Assembly: GCA_040221975.1 (NCBI GenBank)
Contig: JAVJWR010000017.1
Coordinates: 1 to 64,000 of the forward strand
Reading direction: 5' to 3'
From: Haliea sp040221975
GTDB lineage: Bacteria > Pseudomonadota > Gammaproteobacteria > Pseudomonadales > Halieaceae
DNA: 64,000 nt
Each line of letters starts with the position of its first letter. The first letter of the stretch is position 1. This document shows, piece after piece, positions 33,883 through 42,009 of this stretch. The position numbers and the translations under genes were made by a program. The notes beneath the pieces were generated by a model. It saw only the letters and a program-made list of their open reading frames with translations, did no database searches and was not told the origin of the DNA.

Positions 33883-34171
33883 CGGGAAAAAAGATCAAGC
33901 CGGCAACGTACTACCATCCGTCATAATCAGCCAGGCCCTGACAGGGCACCGGGACCAATGTTCGCCAGCCTGGCTCTAGTGACCTTGCTGCTGGCCAACA
34001 TGCCAGGTCATGGCCGACAGCCCGCTGCTGCCCAGGGTAATACCCAGACCGACGCAGACGAGATGACCAGGACGCTCAGCAGACAATGCAGATCTGTATC
34101 GCGGTCAATTTGGCATGCGCCGTCAAAAAACACAGGTCACGTCAACACCATGGAATCGCGGCGGTCATGCT
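33883..34171. other. Intergenic stretch with one small hairpin
   Basis: About 289 bases without a supported gene between the small protein and the DAHP synthase stop. It holds a perfect hairpin GCCCTG-A-CAGGGC at 33935-33947, possibly ending the small-protein transcript, but no T-run follows. An open frame from 33958 has a hydrophobic start, but overlaps the DAHP synthase gene and was not accepted. Confidence 0.35.
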
Positions 34172-35236
34172 TCAGCCAGGTGCCGCCTGGCGCCGGGCGC
34201 GCACCGCCGCGGCAAGCTCATTGAGCAGGATTTCGGTGTCTTCCCAGTTGATACAGGGATCGGTGATGCTCTGGCCATAGGTGAGAGACTGTCCCGCGAC
34301 GACATCCTGGCGCCCTTCCTCCAGGTTGCTCTCGATCATGATGCCGAAAATGCTGCGGCTGCCGCGGGCAACCTGATTGCCGATGTCGCGGATGACATCC
34401 CGCTGCCGGGCGGGAATCTTGCGGCTGTTGGCGTGGCTGGCATCGATCATGATGCGCGCCGGCAGACCAGCCTTGGCCAGCATGGCGCCGGCATCATCCA
34501 CCGAGAACATGTCGTAGTTGGGATGCTTGCCCCCGCGCAGGATGATGTGACAGTCCTCGTTGCCGGTGGTCTGGAATATCGCCGAGTGGCCATGCTTGGT
34601 CACCGACAGGAAGTGGTGCGGTTGGGAGGCTGACTTGATGGCGTCGATGGCCACCTGGATATCGCCATCGGTGGCGTTCTTGAAACCGACCGGGCAGGAC
34701 AGGCCCGAGGCCAGCTCCCGGTGGGTCTGGCTCTCGGTGGTGCGGGCCCCAACGGCGCCCCAGGCAATCAGGTCGGCCACGTACTGCGGGCTGATGAGGT
34801 CCAGGTATTCGGTACCGGCGGGCAGCCCCATGCCGGCCAGGTCCGACAGCAGCTGCCGGGCCAGATGCAGGCCCTTGTTGATCTGGAAGGTGTTGTTGAG
34901 ATCCGGATCATTGATCAAACCCTTCCAGCCCACCGTGGTACGGGGCTTTTCAAAATACACGCGCATCACCACCAGCACCTCCTCCGCCAGCGCGTCGGCG
35001 ACGGCTTTCAGCCGCCGGCCGTAGTCACGCGCGGCCGCCGGATCGTGGATGGAGCAGGGCCCGACCACCGCCAGCAGGCGGTCATCCTCGCCTGCGAGGA
35101 TACGATGAATGCCGTGGCGGGCGGCGGCGACTGTGGTGGCGGCGGGCTCGCTCACTGCAATATCGCGAATGAGTTGCTGGGGTGCAATCAGCTCGTTGGT
35201 GCGCTGAATGCGCAGATCGTCGGTATTGGTTGTCAT
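34172..35236 (-). CDS. 3-deoxy-7-phosphoheptulonate synthase (DAHP synthase)
   Basis: A 354-residue type I DAHP synthase of the AroF/AroG/AroH type. Characteristic blocks are LLAVVGPCSIHDP, VMRVYFEKPRTTVGWKG, INKGLHLARQLL, GTEYLDLISPQY, WGAVGARTTESQTHR, GFKNATDG, LRGGKHPNYD, IDASHANSRK and GQSITDPCINWEDTE. It condenses phosphoenolpyruvate and erythrose 4-phosphate as the first step of the shikimate pathway. The start at 35236 (MTTNTDDLRIQ) gives the standard length. Which of Phe, Tyr or Trp inhibits it cannot be read with certainty. It is not obviously linked to its neighbours. Confidence 0.95.
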   Translation of the reverse strand: MTTNTDDLRIQRTNELIAPQQLIRDIAVSEPAATTVAAARHGIHRILAGEDDRLLAVVGPCSIHDPAAARDYGRRLKAVADALAEEVLVVMRVYFEKPRTTVGWKGLINDPDLNNTFQINKGLHLARQLLSDLAGMGLPAGTEYLDLISPQYVADLIAWGAVGARTTESQTHRELASGLSCPVGFKNATDGDIQVAIDAIKSASQPHHFLSVTKHGHSAIFQTTGNEDCHIILRGGKHPNYDMFSVDDAGAMLAKAGLPARIMIDASHANSRKIPARQRDVIRDIGNQVARGSRSIFGIMIESNLEEGRQDVVAGQSLTYGQSITDPCINWEDTEILLNELAAAVRARRQAAPG

Positions 35237-35319
35237 TGCAGTCTCGGACAGTTTCGAAGTAGCCCGCCAATATACCACCCGCAGCGGCCCGAGTGCAGCC
35301 GGGCGCAGGCCTGCGGGTA

Positions 35320-35886
35320 CTACAGCGCCGCCAGATCCGCCGGATAATCCACATCGCGCAGGATTCCGGGGTCCGACAGCGGCAGGCACAGGCGCCCGCT
35401 GCCCGCCCGCCGAACCAGATCACGGGCGCCACGGTCGCCCTGCAGGCGGGCGAGGGCGGAAAAAAAAGCGCGACCGAACCCTACCGGATGGCCGGGTTCC
35501 CCTGCATAGGTCGGCGTGACAACGGTATCCGTGGTCAGGGCCGCCGCCACCTGGCGGAACGTTTCCGGGCGGATGGCCGGCATATCCGCCAGCGCCACCA
35601 GAAGGCCCTCCCAGCCCGCCAGCTGCGCCACCGCGTCTGCCAGGGTGGCCCCCATGCCCTGCGCGGCATGCTCGCACACCAGCACCGGAACACGCTCCGC
35701 CAGCAGCCGCTCCCTGAGCGAGTCGTCACCGGGCCGCAGGCAGACTCGCAAGGGCAGCCCGCTTTGCCGAATCGTCGCTACGACAGCGAACAACAACGGG
35801 CCACCGTTGGGCAATGGCGCCAGCCGCTTGTCACTGCCAAAACGCTGGCTGCAGCCAGCGGCCAGCAACAGCACGCCAACAGTCAC
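35320..35886 (-). CDS. MobA/MocA-like nucleotidyltransferase
   Basis: A 188-residue NTP transferase-like protein. N-terminal LLLAAGCSQRFGSDKRLAPL is the nucleotide-binding signature, with ALADMPAI (metal-binding Asp), GEPGHPVGFGRAFF and GDRGARDLV further on. In the MocA/CoxC-like group this size and motif set go with molybdenum cofactor cytidylylation, making MCD for the xanthine-dehydrogenase family. Adjacent xdhC, with a four-base overlap, supports a cofactor maturation role. The clients may be the molybdenum hydroxylase at 53.6-56.3 kb. Confidence 0.85.
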   Translation of the reverse strand: MTVGVLLLAAGCSQRFGSDKRLAPLPNGGPLLFAVVATIRQSGLPLRVCLRPGDDSLRERLLAERVPVLVCEHAAQGMGATLADAVAQLAGWEGLLVALADMPAIRPETFRQVAAALTTDTVVTPTYAGEPGHPVGFGRAFFSALARLQGDRGARDLVRRAGSGRLCLPLSDPGILRDVDYPADLAAL

Positions 35887-36842
35887 TGCCGCGCCCGCCG
35901 CAGCTGCACCAGCTCGGCCATGATGGCAACGGCAATTTCCAGCGGTGTCTTGCTGCCGATATCCAGCCCTACCGGAGCGTGCAACGCCCTCAGGCGGTCC
36001 TCCCCGATATCCAGCTGCCGCAGGCGCTGCAGGCGTTTCTCGGTGGTACGACGTGACCCCAGGGCACCCACATACCAGGCGTCGGTGGCCAGGGCCTCCA
36101 TCAGCGCCATGTCATCGATGCGCGGATCGTGAGTGAGCGTGATTACTATGCTGTGGCAATCGCTGGCATGCTCGCGCACGGCATCATCGGGCATGCCGCC
36201 GAGCAAGGGCACTGTTGGGCCCTGCCACTGCTCCCGCATGCGCGGCCGGGGATCGACCACCAGCACCTCATAGTCCATCGCCAGAGCCAGCTCCGCCAAT
36301 GACTGGCCCAGCTGCCCCGCACCGACCAACAGCAAACGCATCTGCGGCCCGAAGGTCTGATCCAGGGTGTGGCCATCAAAGCGCAGGGGCGCATGGTGTT
36401 CCTGCGCCGCCGTCACGGTAGCCCCGCTGTCCAGGGCAACGGAACGACGCAGGCAGCGGCGGGCGGCAATGGCATCCAGTGCTGCACGCAGCCAGCTGCG
36501 ATCCCGCTCCAGGGTCAACCGCTGCACCAGTACCTGCAGCCGGCCACCGCAGGGCAGACCCAGGCGCTCATTCTGTTCCGCGGTGACGCCATACTCGATC
36601 AGCTCGGCCCGCGCCACCGGCAGGACCCCGGACTGCAGGCGCTGCAGCAGGTCTTCCTCAATACAGCCCCCGGACAGGGAACCGACCTGTTCGCCGCGAA
36701 CGTTGCAGGCCAGCAGCGCACCCGGAGGGCGCGGTGAGGAGCCCTGAGCGGCGACGATGGTGCACAACCAGACCGGCGGCGCAGTGGCCTCTGTCAGCCA
36801 GTGGAGCGCGCTGCCGAGAATGGCCTGGTCCGGTATCTGCAT
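35883..36842 (-). CDS. xdhC: XdhC-family molybdenum hydroxylase maturation protein
   Basis: A 319-residue XdhC/CoxI family protein. N-terminal domain with IVAAQGSSPRPPGALLACN and SLSGGCIEEDLLQ; C-terminal Rossmann-like domain starting MRLLLVGAGQLGQSLAELA, followed by VVDPRPRMREQW and VGALGSRRTTEKRLQRL. XdhC binds the molybdenum cofactor and promotes its sulfuration and insertion into xanthine-dehydrogenase-family enzymes. It overlaps the MobA-like gene (ATGA) and follows the DUF501 gene by two bases, so the three form one unit. Confidence 0.92.
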   Translation of the reverse strand: MQIPDQAILGSALHWLTEATAPPVWLCTIVAAQGSSPRPPGALLACNVRGEQVGSLSGGCIEEDLLQRLQSGVLPVARAELIEYGVTAEQNERLGLPCGGRLQVLVQRLTLERDRSWLRAALDAIAARRCLRRSVALDSGATVTAAQEHHAPLRFDGHTLDQTFGPQMRLLLVGAGQLGQSLAELALAMDYEVLVVDPRPRMREQWQGPTVPLLGGMPDDAVREHASDCHSIVITLTHDPRIDDMALMEALATDAWYVGALGSRRTTEKRLQRLRQLDIGEDRLRALHAPVGLDIGSKTPLEIAVAIMAELVQLRRARQ

Positions 36843-36844
36843 GA

Positions 36845-37336
36845 TCAGGGAGCCGCCCAGTACCGGTCCAGCAGGCCACCGATGGTGTTGGGCACCACCA
36901 GGTGCGCTGCATACCAGGTGTGCAGGCAGCGTATGCGGCTGAAGTCGGCGATACCGCCAATGCCCCGCTCCTGCAGCACTGACGCAAACCCCGCCGCCTC
37001 CAGGGCACTGCGCTCGCCGGTGGCGAGGAAGCTGTCGCGCAGCCGGATATGAGCCTCGTGGTCCACCCGCATGGATGCCCGCAACCCCGGTTCGGCGTTG
37101 ACCCGAGTCTGGAGATCCTTGATCAGGCCGCGCGCCTCGTCCTGGTCGATGCGATAGTTCAGTACCGGGTCGACCAGCCAGAAGAGGGTCGGAAAAGGCT
37201 TGCCATCCACCAGCGAGGCCACCCTGATAACACGGGGCTGGCCACCGTCATCGAGCACCGGGATGTCCTCCAGACCGCGGGGTTCGCGACCCAGCAGTGT
37301 CGCCACCGCAGTCCATTGTGATTCGGTAAATGCCAT
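36845..37336 (-). CDS. DUF501 family protein
   Basis: A 163-residue protein matching the DUF501 pattern: LLGREPRGLEDIPV near the N terminus, PFPTLFWLVDP, INRI-like RIDQDEARG, and LHTWYAAHLVVPNTIGGLLD near the end. No transmembrane segment is visible. The function is unknown; relatives are often housekeeping-linked in location. Here it precedes xdhC by two bases, which may be only chance co-transcription. Confidence 0.85.
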   Translation of the reverse strand: MAFTESQWTAVATLLGREPRGLEDIPVLDDGGQPRVIRVASLVDGKPFPTLFWLVDPVLNYRIDQDEARGLIKDLQTRVNAEPGLRASMRVDHEAHIRLRDSFLATGERSALEAAGFASVLQERGIGGIADFSRIRCLHTWYAAHLVVPNTIGGLLDRYWAAP

Positions 37337-37466
37337 TGCACCTTCCGCAGCTGTTGCTCAGACGCCTATTCTACGGCAAACATGCAGCCACGTAAGGCGC
37401 ACAAGCTGCTGGACACGATCTGGACAATTGACAGCAGCAGGCCGAGTCACTAAAGTGCAGCCCGTA

Positions 37467-37600
37467 CCAGGTGCCTGCCGCCGGTGTCGCTTGACACGGC
37501 TGGGCCGGTTAAATGGGAAGTGTGGTGAGGCCCCGTGCCGATGCCACCGCTGCCCCCGCAACGGTAGACAGCAACAGCTGTGAGCCCGATACCTGCCTGG
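37467..37600 (+). ncRNA. Cobalamin (AdoCbl-class) riboswitch
   Basis: The conserved elements occur in order: an outer stem beginning CCAGGTGCC and closed by ACCTGCCTGG; GGTTAAATGGGAAG at about 37507-37520 with TGTGGTGAGG after it; the B12 box CGCTGCCCCCGCAACGGTA at about 37547-37565; then GAGCCCGATACCTGCC at about 37582-37597. The genes directly downstream are btuB and the rest of a cobalamin uptake set, which fits exactly. Binding of cobalamin should turn expression down. Confidence 0.95.
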
Positions 37601-37679
37601 CACAAGCAACGATGGAGCGGAGGGCTTCATTGAAGGTTGCCTGATGCCGTTTCCCGCATCGTGTTCCCTGGATCCCCTC

Positions 37680-37710
37680 CCTCAATCGCCACACTTTCCT
37701 GGCATTGAGG
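37680..37710 (+). promoter_or_regulatory. Ribosome-site-sequestering hairpin of btuB
   Basis: CCTCAAT (37680-37686) pairs with ATTGAGG (37704-37710), extended inside by GCC/GGC past a single bulged C. The right arm contains GAGG, the Shine-Dalgarno sequence, six bases before the ATG at 37717. It is therefore a likely expression platform for translational control by the riboswitch. Confidence 0.65.
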
Positions 37711-37716
37711 TACGAC

Positions 37717-39579
37717 ATGAAACCACACGCACTCGCCAGCGCGGTCGCGCTGCTGACCACCCTGCCCGGCTGGGCTGACAACAACACCGCTACCCACCCG
37801 CTGGAAGAGATTGTCATCAGCTCCTCCAGGATCGCCATGCCCCTGCGCGAGGTCGGCACCTCGATCTCGGTCGTCGATGCGGAGGAAATCCGTGCCCGCG
37901 GCTTCAACTCCCTGCAGGACATCCTGCGCAGCCAACCGTCTGTTGCAGTCAGCAACAACGGCGGCCCCGGCAAGGTATCCTCGCTGCGCATTCGCGGCGA
38001 GGAAGCCTACCGGACGCGGATCCTGGTCGACGGCATCGATATCTCCGACACGTCCGCGCCCCAGGTCGGGCCGCGAGTCGAGCAACTGCTGAGCAGCGGC
38101 GTGCAGCGGGTGGAAATCCTGCGCGGCCCCCAGGGCCTGATGTATGGCGCCGACGCTGGCGGGGTCATCAACATCAGCACCCGCGCTCCGGGCGATGGCT
38201 TCGGCGGCGACGTCAGCGCGGAAGCCGGCCGCTACGGCAGCCGACAATTCGCCGCCAACATCGGCGCCGGCAACGACACCGTGGACGGCAACCTGTCGCT
38301 GGCGGACTACCACAGCGACGGCTTCAACTCGCGCACCGATGACATCGACCCGGCGGACGACGACGGCTACGACAACACCACCGTGCACGGCCGCGCCGGC
38401 TGGAACATCAGCGAACACCTGCGGCTGGAGCTGGTCGCCCGGGATGTCGAGGGTGACAGCGCCTACGACGATTGCTTCACCAGTGACACTTTCGCCCCCA
38501 GCAATCGCTGCAGCGACAGCTACTCGCAGCAGTCCTGGCGCACGGCCGCCAGCTTCCGCGGCGAGCAGCTGCAGCATGAGCTGGCCTACAGCCACAGCGA
38601 GACCGAGCGCCAGAACTTCACCGCAGGCCTGCCGAGCTTTGGCACCGAGGGTTCATTGAGCCGGGTCAGCTATCTCGGCAGCTACTCGACAGGGGACGCA
38701 CTGCAGCTGGTGTATGGGGTGGATCACGAGGAGCAGGAACTGGATGACGGCACCTTTGACACCGAGCGCGACCAAACCGGCGTCTACCTGGAATACCAGG
38801 GACGACTCGGCGACAGCCTGTACTTCACTGCCGGCGGCCGCTACGACGACAACGAGGACTTCGGCAGCCACGACTCCTGGCGGGTGAGTGCCGCCTACCT
38901 GCTGCCCGTAGGGGCCAGCGAACTCAAGCTCAAAAGCGCCTGGAGCACCGGTTTCCGTGCCCCGAGCCTGTATGAAATCGCCTACAACCGCAGTTTCTTT
39001 GCCGCCCCACCCGCAACCGATGCGAGCCTGCGGGAAGAGCGCAGCGAGGGCCTGGATATCGGTGTGGCCTGGTACAGTGCCAGCGGCCTGGTGCTGGAAG
39101 CCATTGTTTTCGAGCAGACCGTGGAAAATGAAATTTTCTTCGACCTGGCCAACTACTCCGGCTACCTGCAGGGCAGTGGCGACAGCGACTCCTCAGGTAT
39201 AGAACTGATCGTCGAGGTGCCCCTGCCGATGCAGCTGCAACTGCAGGGCAACTACACCTACAACGATACCGAGACCGCGGCCGGCGGCCACCGGATCTAT
39301 CGCCCGCGGCATCTCACCAATATCGGCCTGCAGTGGCAGGCGCCATCCGGTCCGCTGGCCCTGGGCCTGCATTTGCGCGCTTCGCGGGACGCACGCGAGT
39401 CCGATGGCAGCGCCCTCGACAACTACGAAGTCCTGGATCTGAACGCACGCTACACGCTGGCAGCCGGACTCGAAGTCTACGGCCGCATTGAGAACCTGCT
39501 GGACGAGGACTACGAAGAAATTCCCGGTTACCGGACCAGCGCCCGGGCCGCCCATGCGGGTCTGCGCTATTCCTTTTAG
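37717..39579 (+). CDS. btuB: TonB-dependent vitamin B12 receptor
   Basis: A 620-residue outer-membrane receptor with a signal peptide ending near GWADN, a TonB-box-like segment LEEIVISS, a plug domain with VEILRGPQGLMYGADAGGVIN, and a barrel ending in HAGLRYSF. Size and sequence style (small plug, many acidic D/N-rich loops) match BtuB. Control by a cobalamin riboswitch and linkage to btuR, btuC, btuD and btuF make the substrate assignment firm. Start at ATG 37717 because it follows GAGG at the right distance; the earlier ATG at 37705 would bury that site. Confidence 0.95.
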   Translation: MKPHALASAVALLTTLPGWADNNTATHPLEEIVISSSRIAMPLREVGTSISVVDAEEIRARGFNSLQDILRSQPSVAVSNNGGPGKVSSLRIRGEEAYRTRILVDGIDISDTSAPQVGPRVEQLLSSGVQRVEILRGPQGLMYGADAGGVINISTRAPGDGFGGDVSAEAGRYGSRQFAANIGAGNDTVDGNLSLADYHSDGFNSRTDDIDPADDDGYDNTTVHGRAGWNISEHLRLELVARDVEGDSAYDDCFTSDTFAPSNRCSDSYSQQSWRTAASFRGEQLQHELAYSHSETERQNFTAGLPSFGTEGSLSRVSYLGSYSTGDALQLVYGVDHEEQELDDGTFDTERDQTGVYLEYQGRLGDSLYFTAGGRYDDNEDFGSHDSWRVSAAYLLPVGASELKLKSAWSTGFRAPSLYEIAYNRSFFAAPPATDASLREERSEGLDIGVAWYSASGLVLEAIVFEQTVENEIFFDLANYSGYLQGSGDSDSSGIELIVEVPLPMQLQLQGNYTYNDTETAAGGHRIYRPRHLTNIGLQWQAPSGPLALGLHLRASRDARESDGSALDNYEVLDLNARYTLAAGLEVYGRIENLLDEDYEEIPGYRTSARAAHAGLRYSF

Positions 39580-39591
39580 GAGCCTACTCGA

Positions 39592-40203
39592 ATGACCGAC
39601 AGTGAACGCAAGAACGAACGCCACAAGAAGGCCATGGCCAAACAGAAAGCCAGTGTCGATGCCAGTATCAACGCCGCCAGCACCGAACGCGGGGTCGCGA
39701 TCCTGCTCACCGGCAACGGCAAGGGCAAGTCCAGTTCCGCCTTTGGCATGGTGATGCGCGCCCTGGGCTATGGCTACAAGATCGGCGTCGTGCAGTTCAT
39801 CAAGGGTGAGCAACTGTCCGGCGAGGAGATCTACCTGCGGGAGCATTGCCCGCAGGTAGACTTCTACCAGATGGGCACCGGCTTCACCTGGGACACCCAG
39901 GACCGCAGCGGCGACATCGCTGCCGCCGTGCGCACCTGGGAGCAGGCCAGCGCCATGCTCGCCGACCCCGCCTACCATCTGGTGGTGCTGGATGAGCTCA
40001 CCTACATGCTGGCCTTTGACTACCTGCCTGAAGACAAGGTACTGCAGGCGCTGGCCAACCGGCCGCCGGAACAGAGCGTGGTGGTCACCGGCCGCGGCGG
40101 CGGCAAGGCGCTGCAGGAGATCATGGACACGGTCTCGGAAGTGAAAGAGATCAAGCACGCCTACAACGACGGCATCAAGGCTCGTCGCGGCGTTGATTAC
40201 TAG
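39592..40203 (+). CDS. btuR: Cob(I)yrinic acid a,c-diamide adenosyltransferase
   Basis: A 203-residue CobO/BtuR-type ATP:corrinoid adenosyltransferase. Walker A LTGNGKGKSSSAFGMV near residue 40, VVQFIKGEQLSGEE, WDTQDR, the Walker B-like LVVLDELTYML, and a C-terminal GRGGGKALQEIMDTVSEVKEIKHAY. It converts reduced cobalamin or cobyrinic acid diamide to the adenosyl form. Twelve bases after btuB and overlapping the permease gene by eleven bases, it links uptake directly to activation. It is an alternative to PduO- or EutT-type transferases. Confidence 0.95.
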   Translation: MTDSERKNERHKKAMAKQKASVDASINAASTERGVAILLTGNGKGKSSSAFGMVMRALGYGYKIGVVQFIKGEQLSGEEIYLREHCPQVDFYQMGTGFTWDTQDRSGDIAAAVRTWEQASAMLADPAYHLVVLDELTYMLAFDYLPEDKVLQALANRPPEQSVVVTGRGGGKALQEIMDTVSEVKEIKHAYNDGIKARRGVDY

Positions 40204-41233
40204 CAGCATTCAGCGCCAGCGCCGTGCCCGCCGCCTGCTTGTGGTGCTGGTGGCACTGCTGCCGCTGGCGCTGCTCACCGGACTGGCCAGCGGCGCGGTC
40301 AACCTGCCGCCCATGCAGGCATTGCGGGGCCTGCTGGCAGGCGCGGACGGTGGCCAGGCGGCGATGATTGTGCAACAGATCCGCCTGCCGCGGGTGTTGC
40401 TCGCCGCAGTCATGGGCGCGGTCCTGGCGATGAGCGGCGCCGCCATGCAGGGTCTTTTCCGCAATCCGCTCGCAGACCCCTCGCTGATCGGTGTCACCGC
40501 CGGCGCTTCCCTCGGGGCCTCGCTGTTGATCGTGCTGGGAGGCGGGATGCTGCAGGGTTTTGTCGGCCTGACCCTGGTTTCCGTGGGCGCTTTTGTCGGC
40601 GGTGTGCTCGCGGTGCTGCTGGTGTACCGGCTGGCCAACTCGGCCAATGGCACCTCGGTAGCGACCATGCTACTGGCGGGGATCGCCATCACCGCGCTGG
40701 CCGGCGCCGTGGGCAGCCTGCTGGAATTCTTTACCGATAACGAGCGTCTGCGCCAGATCAGTCTGTGGAAAATGGGTGGTCTCGACGGCGCCAATCCTTC
40801 GCGACTGGCACTCGCGAGTCTGGTCAGCGGCGCCGTGCTGCTGGCCCTGCCGCGCTACGCGCAGGCACTGAACACCCTGCTGCTGGGGGAATCCGAAGCG
40901 CGCCATCTGGGCATTGACGTGGACCGGACCAAGCTGGCCCTGATCGGCTGGGTCGCAGTCGGCGTCGGCACCTCCGTGGCCCTGGTCGGTACCATCGCCT
41001 TTGTCGGCCTGGTAGTACCCCACGTCGTGCGCCTGTGGATCGGCCCCGATCACCGCTATCTGCTGCTTGCGTCTGCCCTCGCGGGCGCCATCCTGCTGGT
41101 GGTGGCGGACACCCTGTCGCGGGTGGTACTGGCACCGACGGAGCTGCCGGTGGGTATCATCACCGCACTGATCGGGGTACCCTTTTTCATCTCGCTGCTG
41201 CGCCAGCGCCACCAGTATGGCATGCAGACATGA
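40193..41233 (+). CDS. btuC: Vitamin B12 ABC transporter permease
   Basis: A 346-residue FecCD/BtuC-family permease with about ten transmembrane segments. Landmarks are QIRLPRVLLAAVMGAVLAMSGAAMQGLFRNPLADPSLIGVTAGAS and, later, GTIAFVGLVVPHVVRLWIGPDHR, the loop that contacts the ATPase. The start is a TTG at 40193 overlapping the end of btuR, since no ATG lies near the correct N terminus; this needs confirmation. It ends overlapping the ATPase gene as ATGA. Confidence 0.92.
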   Translation: MITSSIQRQRRARRLLVVLVALLPLALLTGLASGAVNLPPMQALRGLLAGADGGQAAMIVQQIRLPRVLLAAVMGAVLAMSGAAMQGLFRNPLADPSLIGVTAGASLGASLLIVLGGGMLQGFVGLTLVSVGAFVGGVLAVLLVYRLANSANGTSVATMLLAGIAITALAGAVGSLLEFFTDNERLRQISLWKMGGLDGANPSRLALASLVSGAVLLALPRYAQALNTLLLGESEARHLGIDVDRTKLALIGWVAVGVGTSVALVGTIAFVGLVVPHVVRLWIGPDHRYLLLASALAGAILLVVADTLSRVVLAPTELPVGIITALIGVPFFISLLRQRHQYGMQT

Positions 41234-42009
41234 GTGTGCTTGCGCTCGACGGCGTCAGCGCCGCACCCTGGGGCGAACCGGTGCTGGTGAATATCCAGCT
41301 GCAGCTTGCTGCAGGTGAGGTCGTGGTGGTGATCGGTCCCAACGGCGCCGGCAAATCGAGCCTGCTGCGACTGCTCGCTGGGGATTTCCCCGCCAGTACC
41401 GGCACCCTGGAATTCGTCGGCCGCCCCCTCGCCGCCTGGCCACGGCGCGAGTTGGCCCGGCATCTCGCCTTCCTGCCGCAGCTGTCGCTGCTGAATTTCC
41501 CCTACACGGTGGAGGAAGTGGTATTGCTGGGGCGGACTCCGCATTCGACCGGTGCTCGCGCCGACCGCGATATTGCCCAGCAGGTACTGGCGGCGACCGA
41601 CACCCTGGGGCTGCGCAACCGTCTCTATACCCAGCTCTCCGGCGGCGAGCGCCAGCGCGTGCAACTGGCGCGGGTGTTTGCCCAGATCTGGGACCGCAGT
41701 GACATGAGCGGCAAGCTGCTGCTGCTGGATGAACCGACCGCGGCACTCGACCTGGCCCACCAGCAGCAACTGGCCGCCGCCATCGCCGCGATTGCCGGTC
41801 GCGGGTGCGCAGTGCTGCTGGTGGTGCACGATGTTAACCTCGCCGCCGCCGTCGGCAACCGGCTGCTGGTGCTGGACCAGGGCCGGCAGGTGGCCACAGG
41901 GTCACCCGGGGAGGTGCTCACCGCGGCACTGTTCCGGGATCTTTTCCATGCCGAGGTACTGGTGCAACCACACCCGAACGGTCGCCAGCCGCTGGTCATA
42001 GGCTTGTGA
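41230..42009 (+). CDS. btuD: Vitamin B12 ABC transporter ATP-binding protein
   Basis: A 259-residue ABC ATPase of the iron/heme/B12 group. Walker A GPNGAGKSSLLRLLAG from residue 36, Q-loop LAFLPQLSLLNFPY, signature LSGGERQRVQLAR at about 136, Walker B LLLLDEPTAALDL near 163, H-loop VVHDVNLAAA. Overlaps btuC by four bases at its start and btuF by four at its end, indicating coupled translation of the importer. Specificity for B12 is from operon context; by itself it could be called HmuV-like. Confidence 0.93.
   Translation: MSVLALDGVSAAPWGEPVLVNIQLQLAAGEVVVVIGPNGAGKSSLLRLLAGDFPASTGTLEFVGRPLAAWPRRELARHLAFLPQLSLLNFPYTVEEVVLLGRTPHSTGARADRDIAQQVLAATDTLGLRNRLYTQLSGGERQRVQLARVFAQIWDRSDMSGKLLLLDEPTAALDLAHQQQLAAAIAAIAGRGCAVLLVVHDVNLAAAVGNRLLVLDQGRQVATGSPGEVLTAALFRDLFHAEVLVQPHPNGRQPLVIGL

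Larger units (their letters stand above)
37337..37716. other. Long 5-prime leader region of the B12 uptake operon
   Basis: A gene-free stretch of 380 bases divergent from the DUF501 gene. It contains the cobalamin riboswitch (37467-37600) and a ribosome-site hairpin (37680-37710). The first 130 bases should hold the promoter, but I could not fix -10 and -35 boxes with confidence. Confidence 0.7.

Noticed and set aside
33958..34224. 88-codon frame with a hydrophobic start
   Set aside because: Its second half overlaps the DAHP synthase gene on the other strand, the composition degrades after the first 20 residues, and there is no clear ribosome site.
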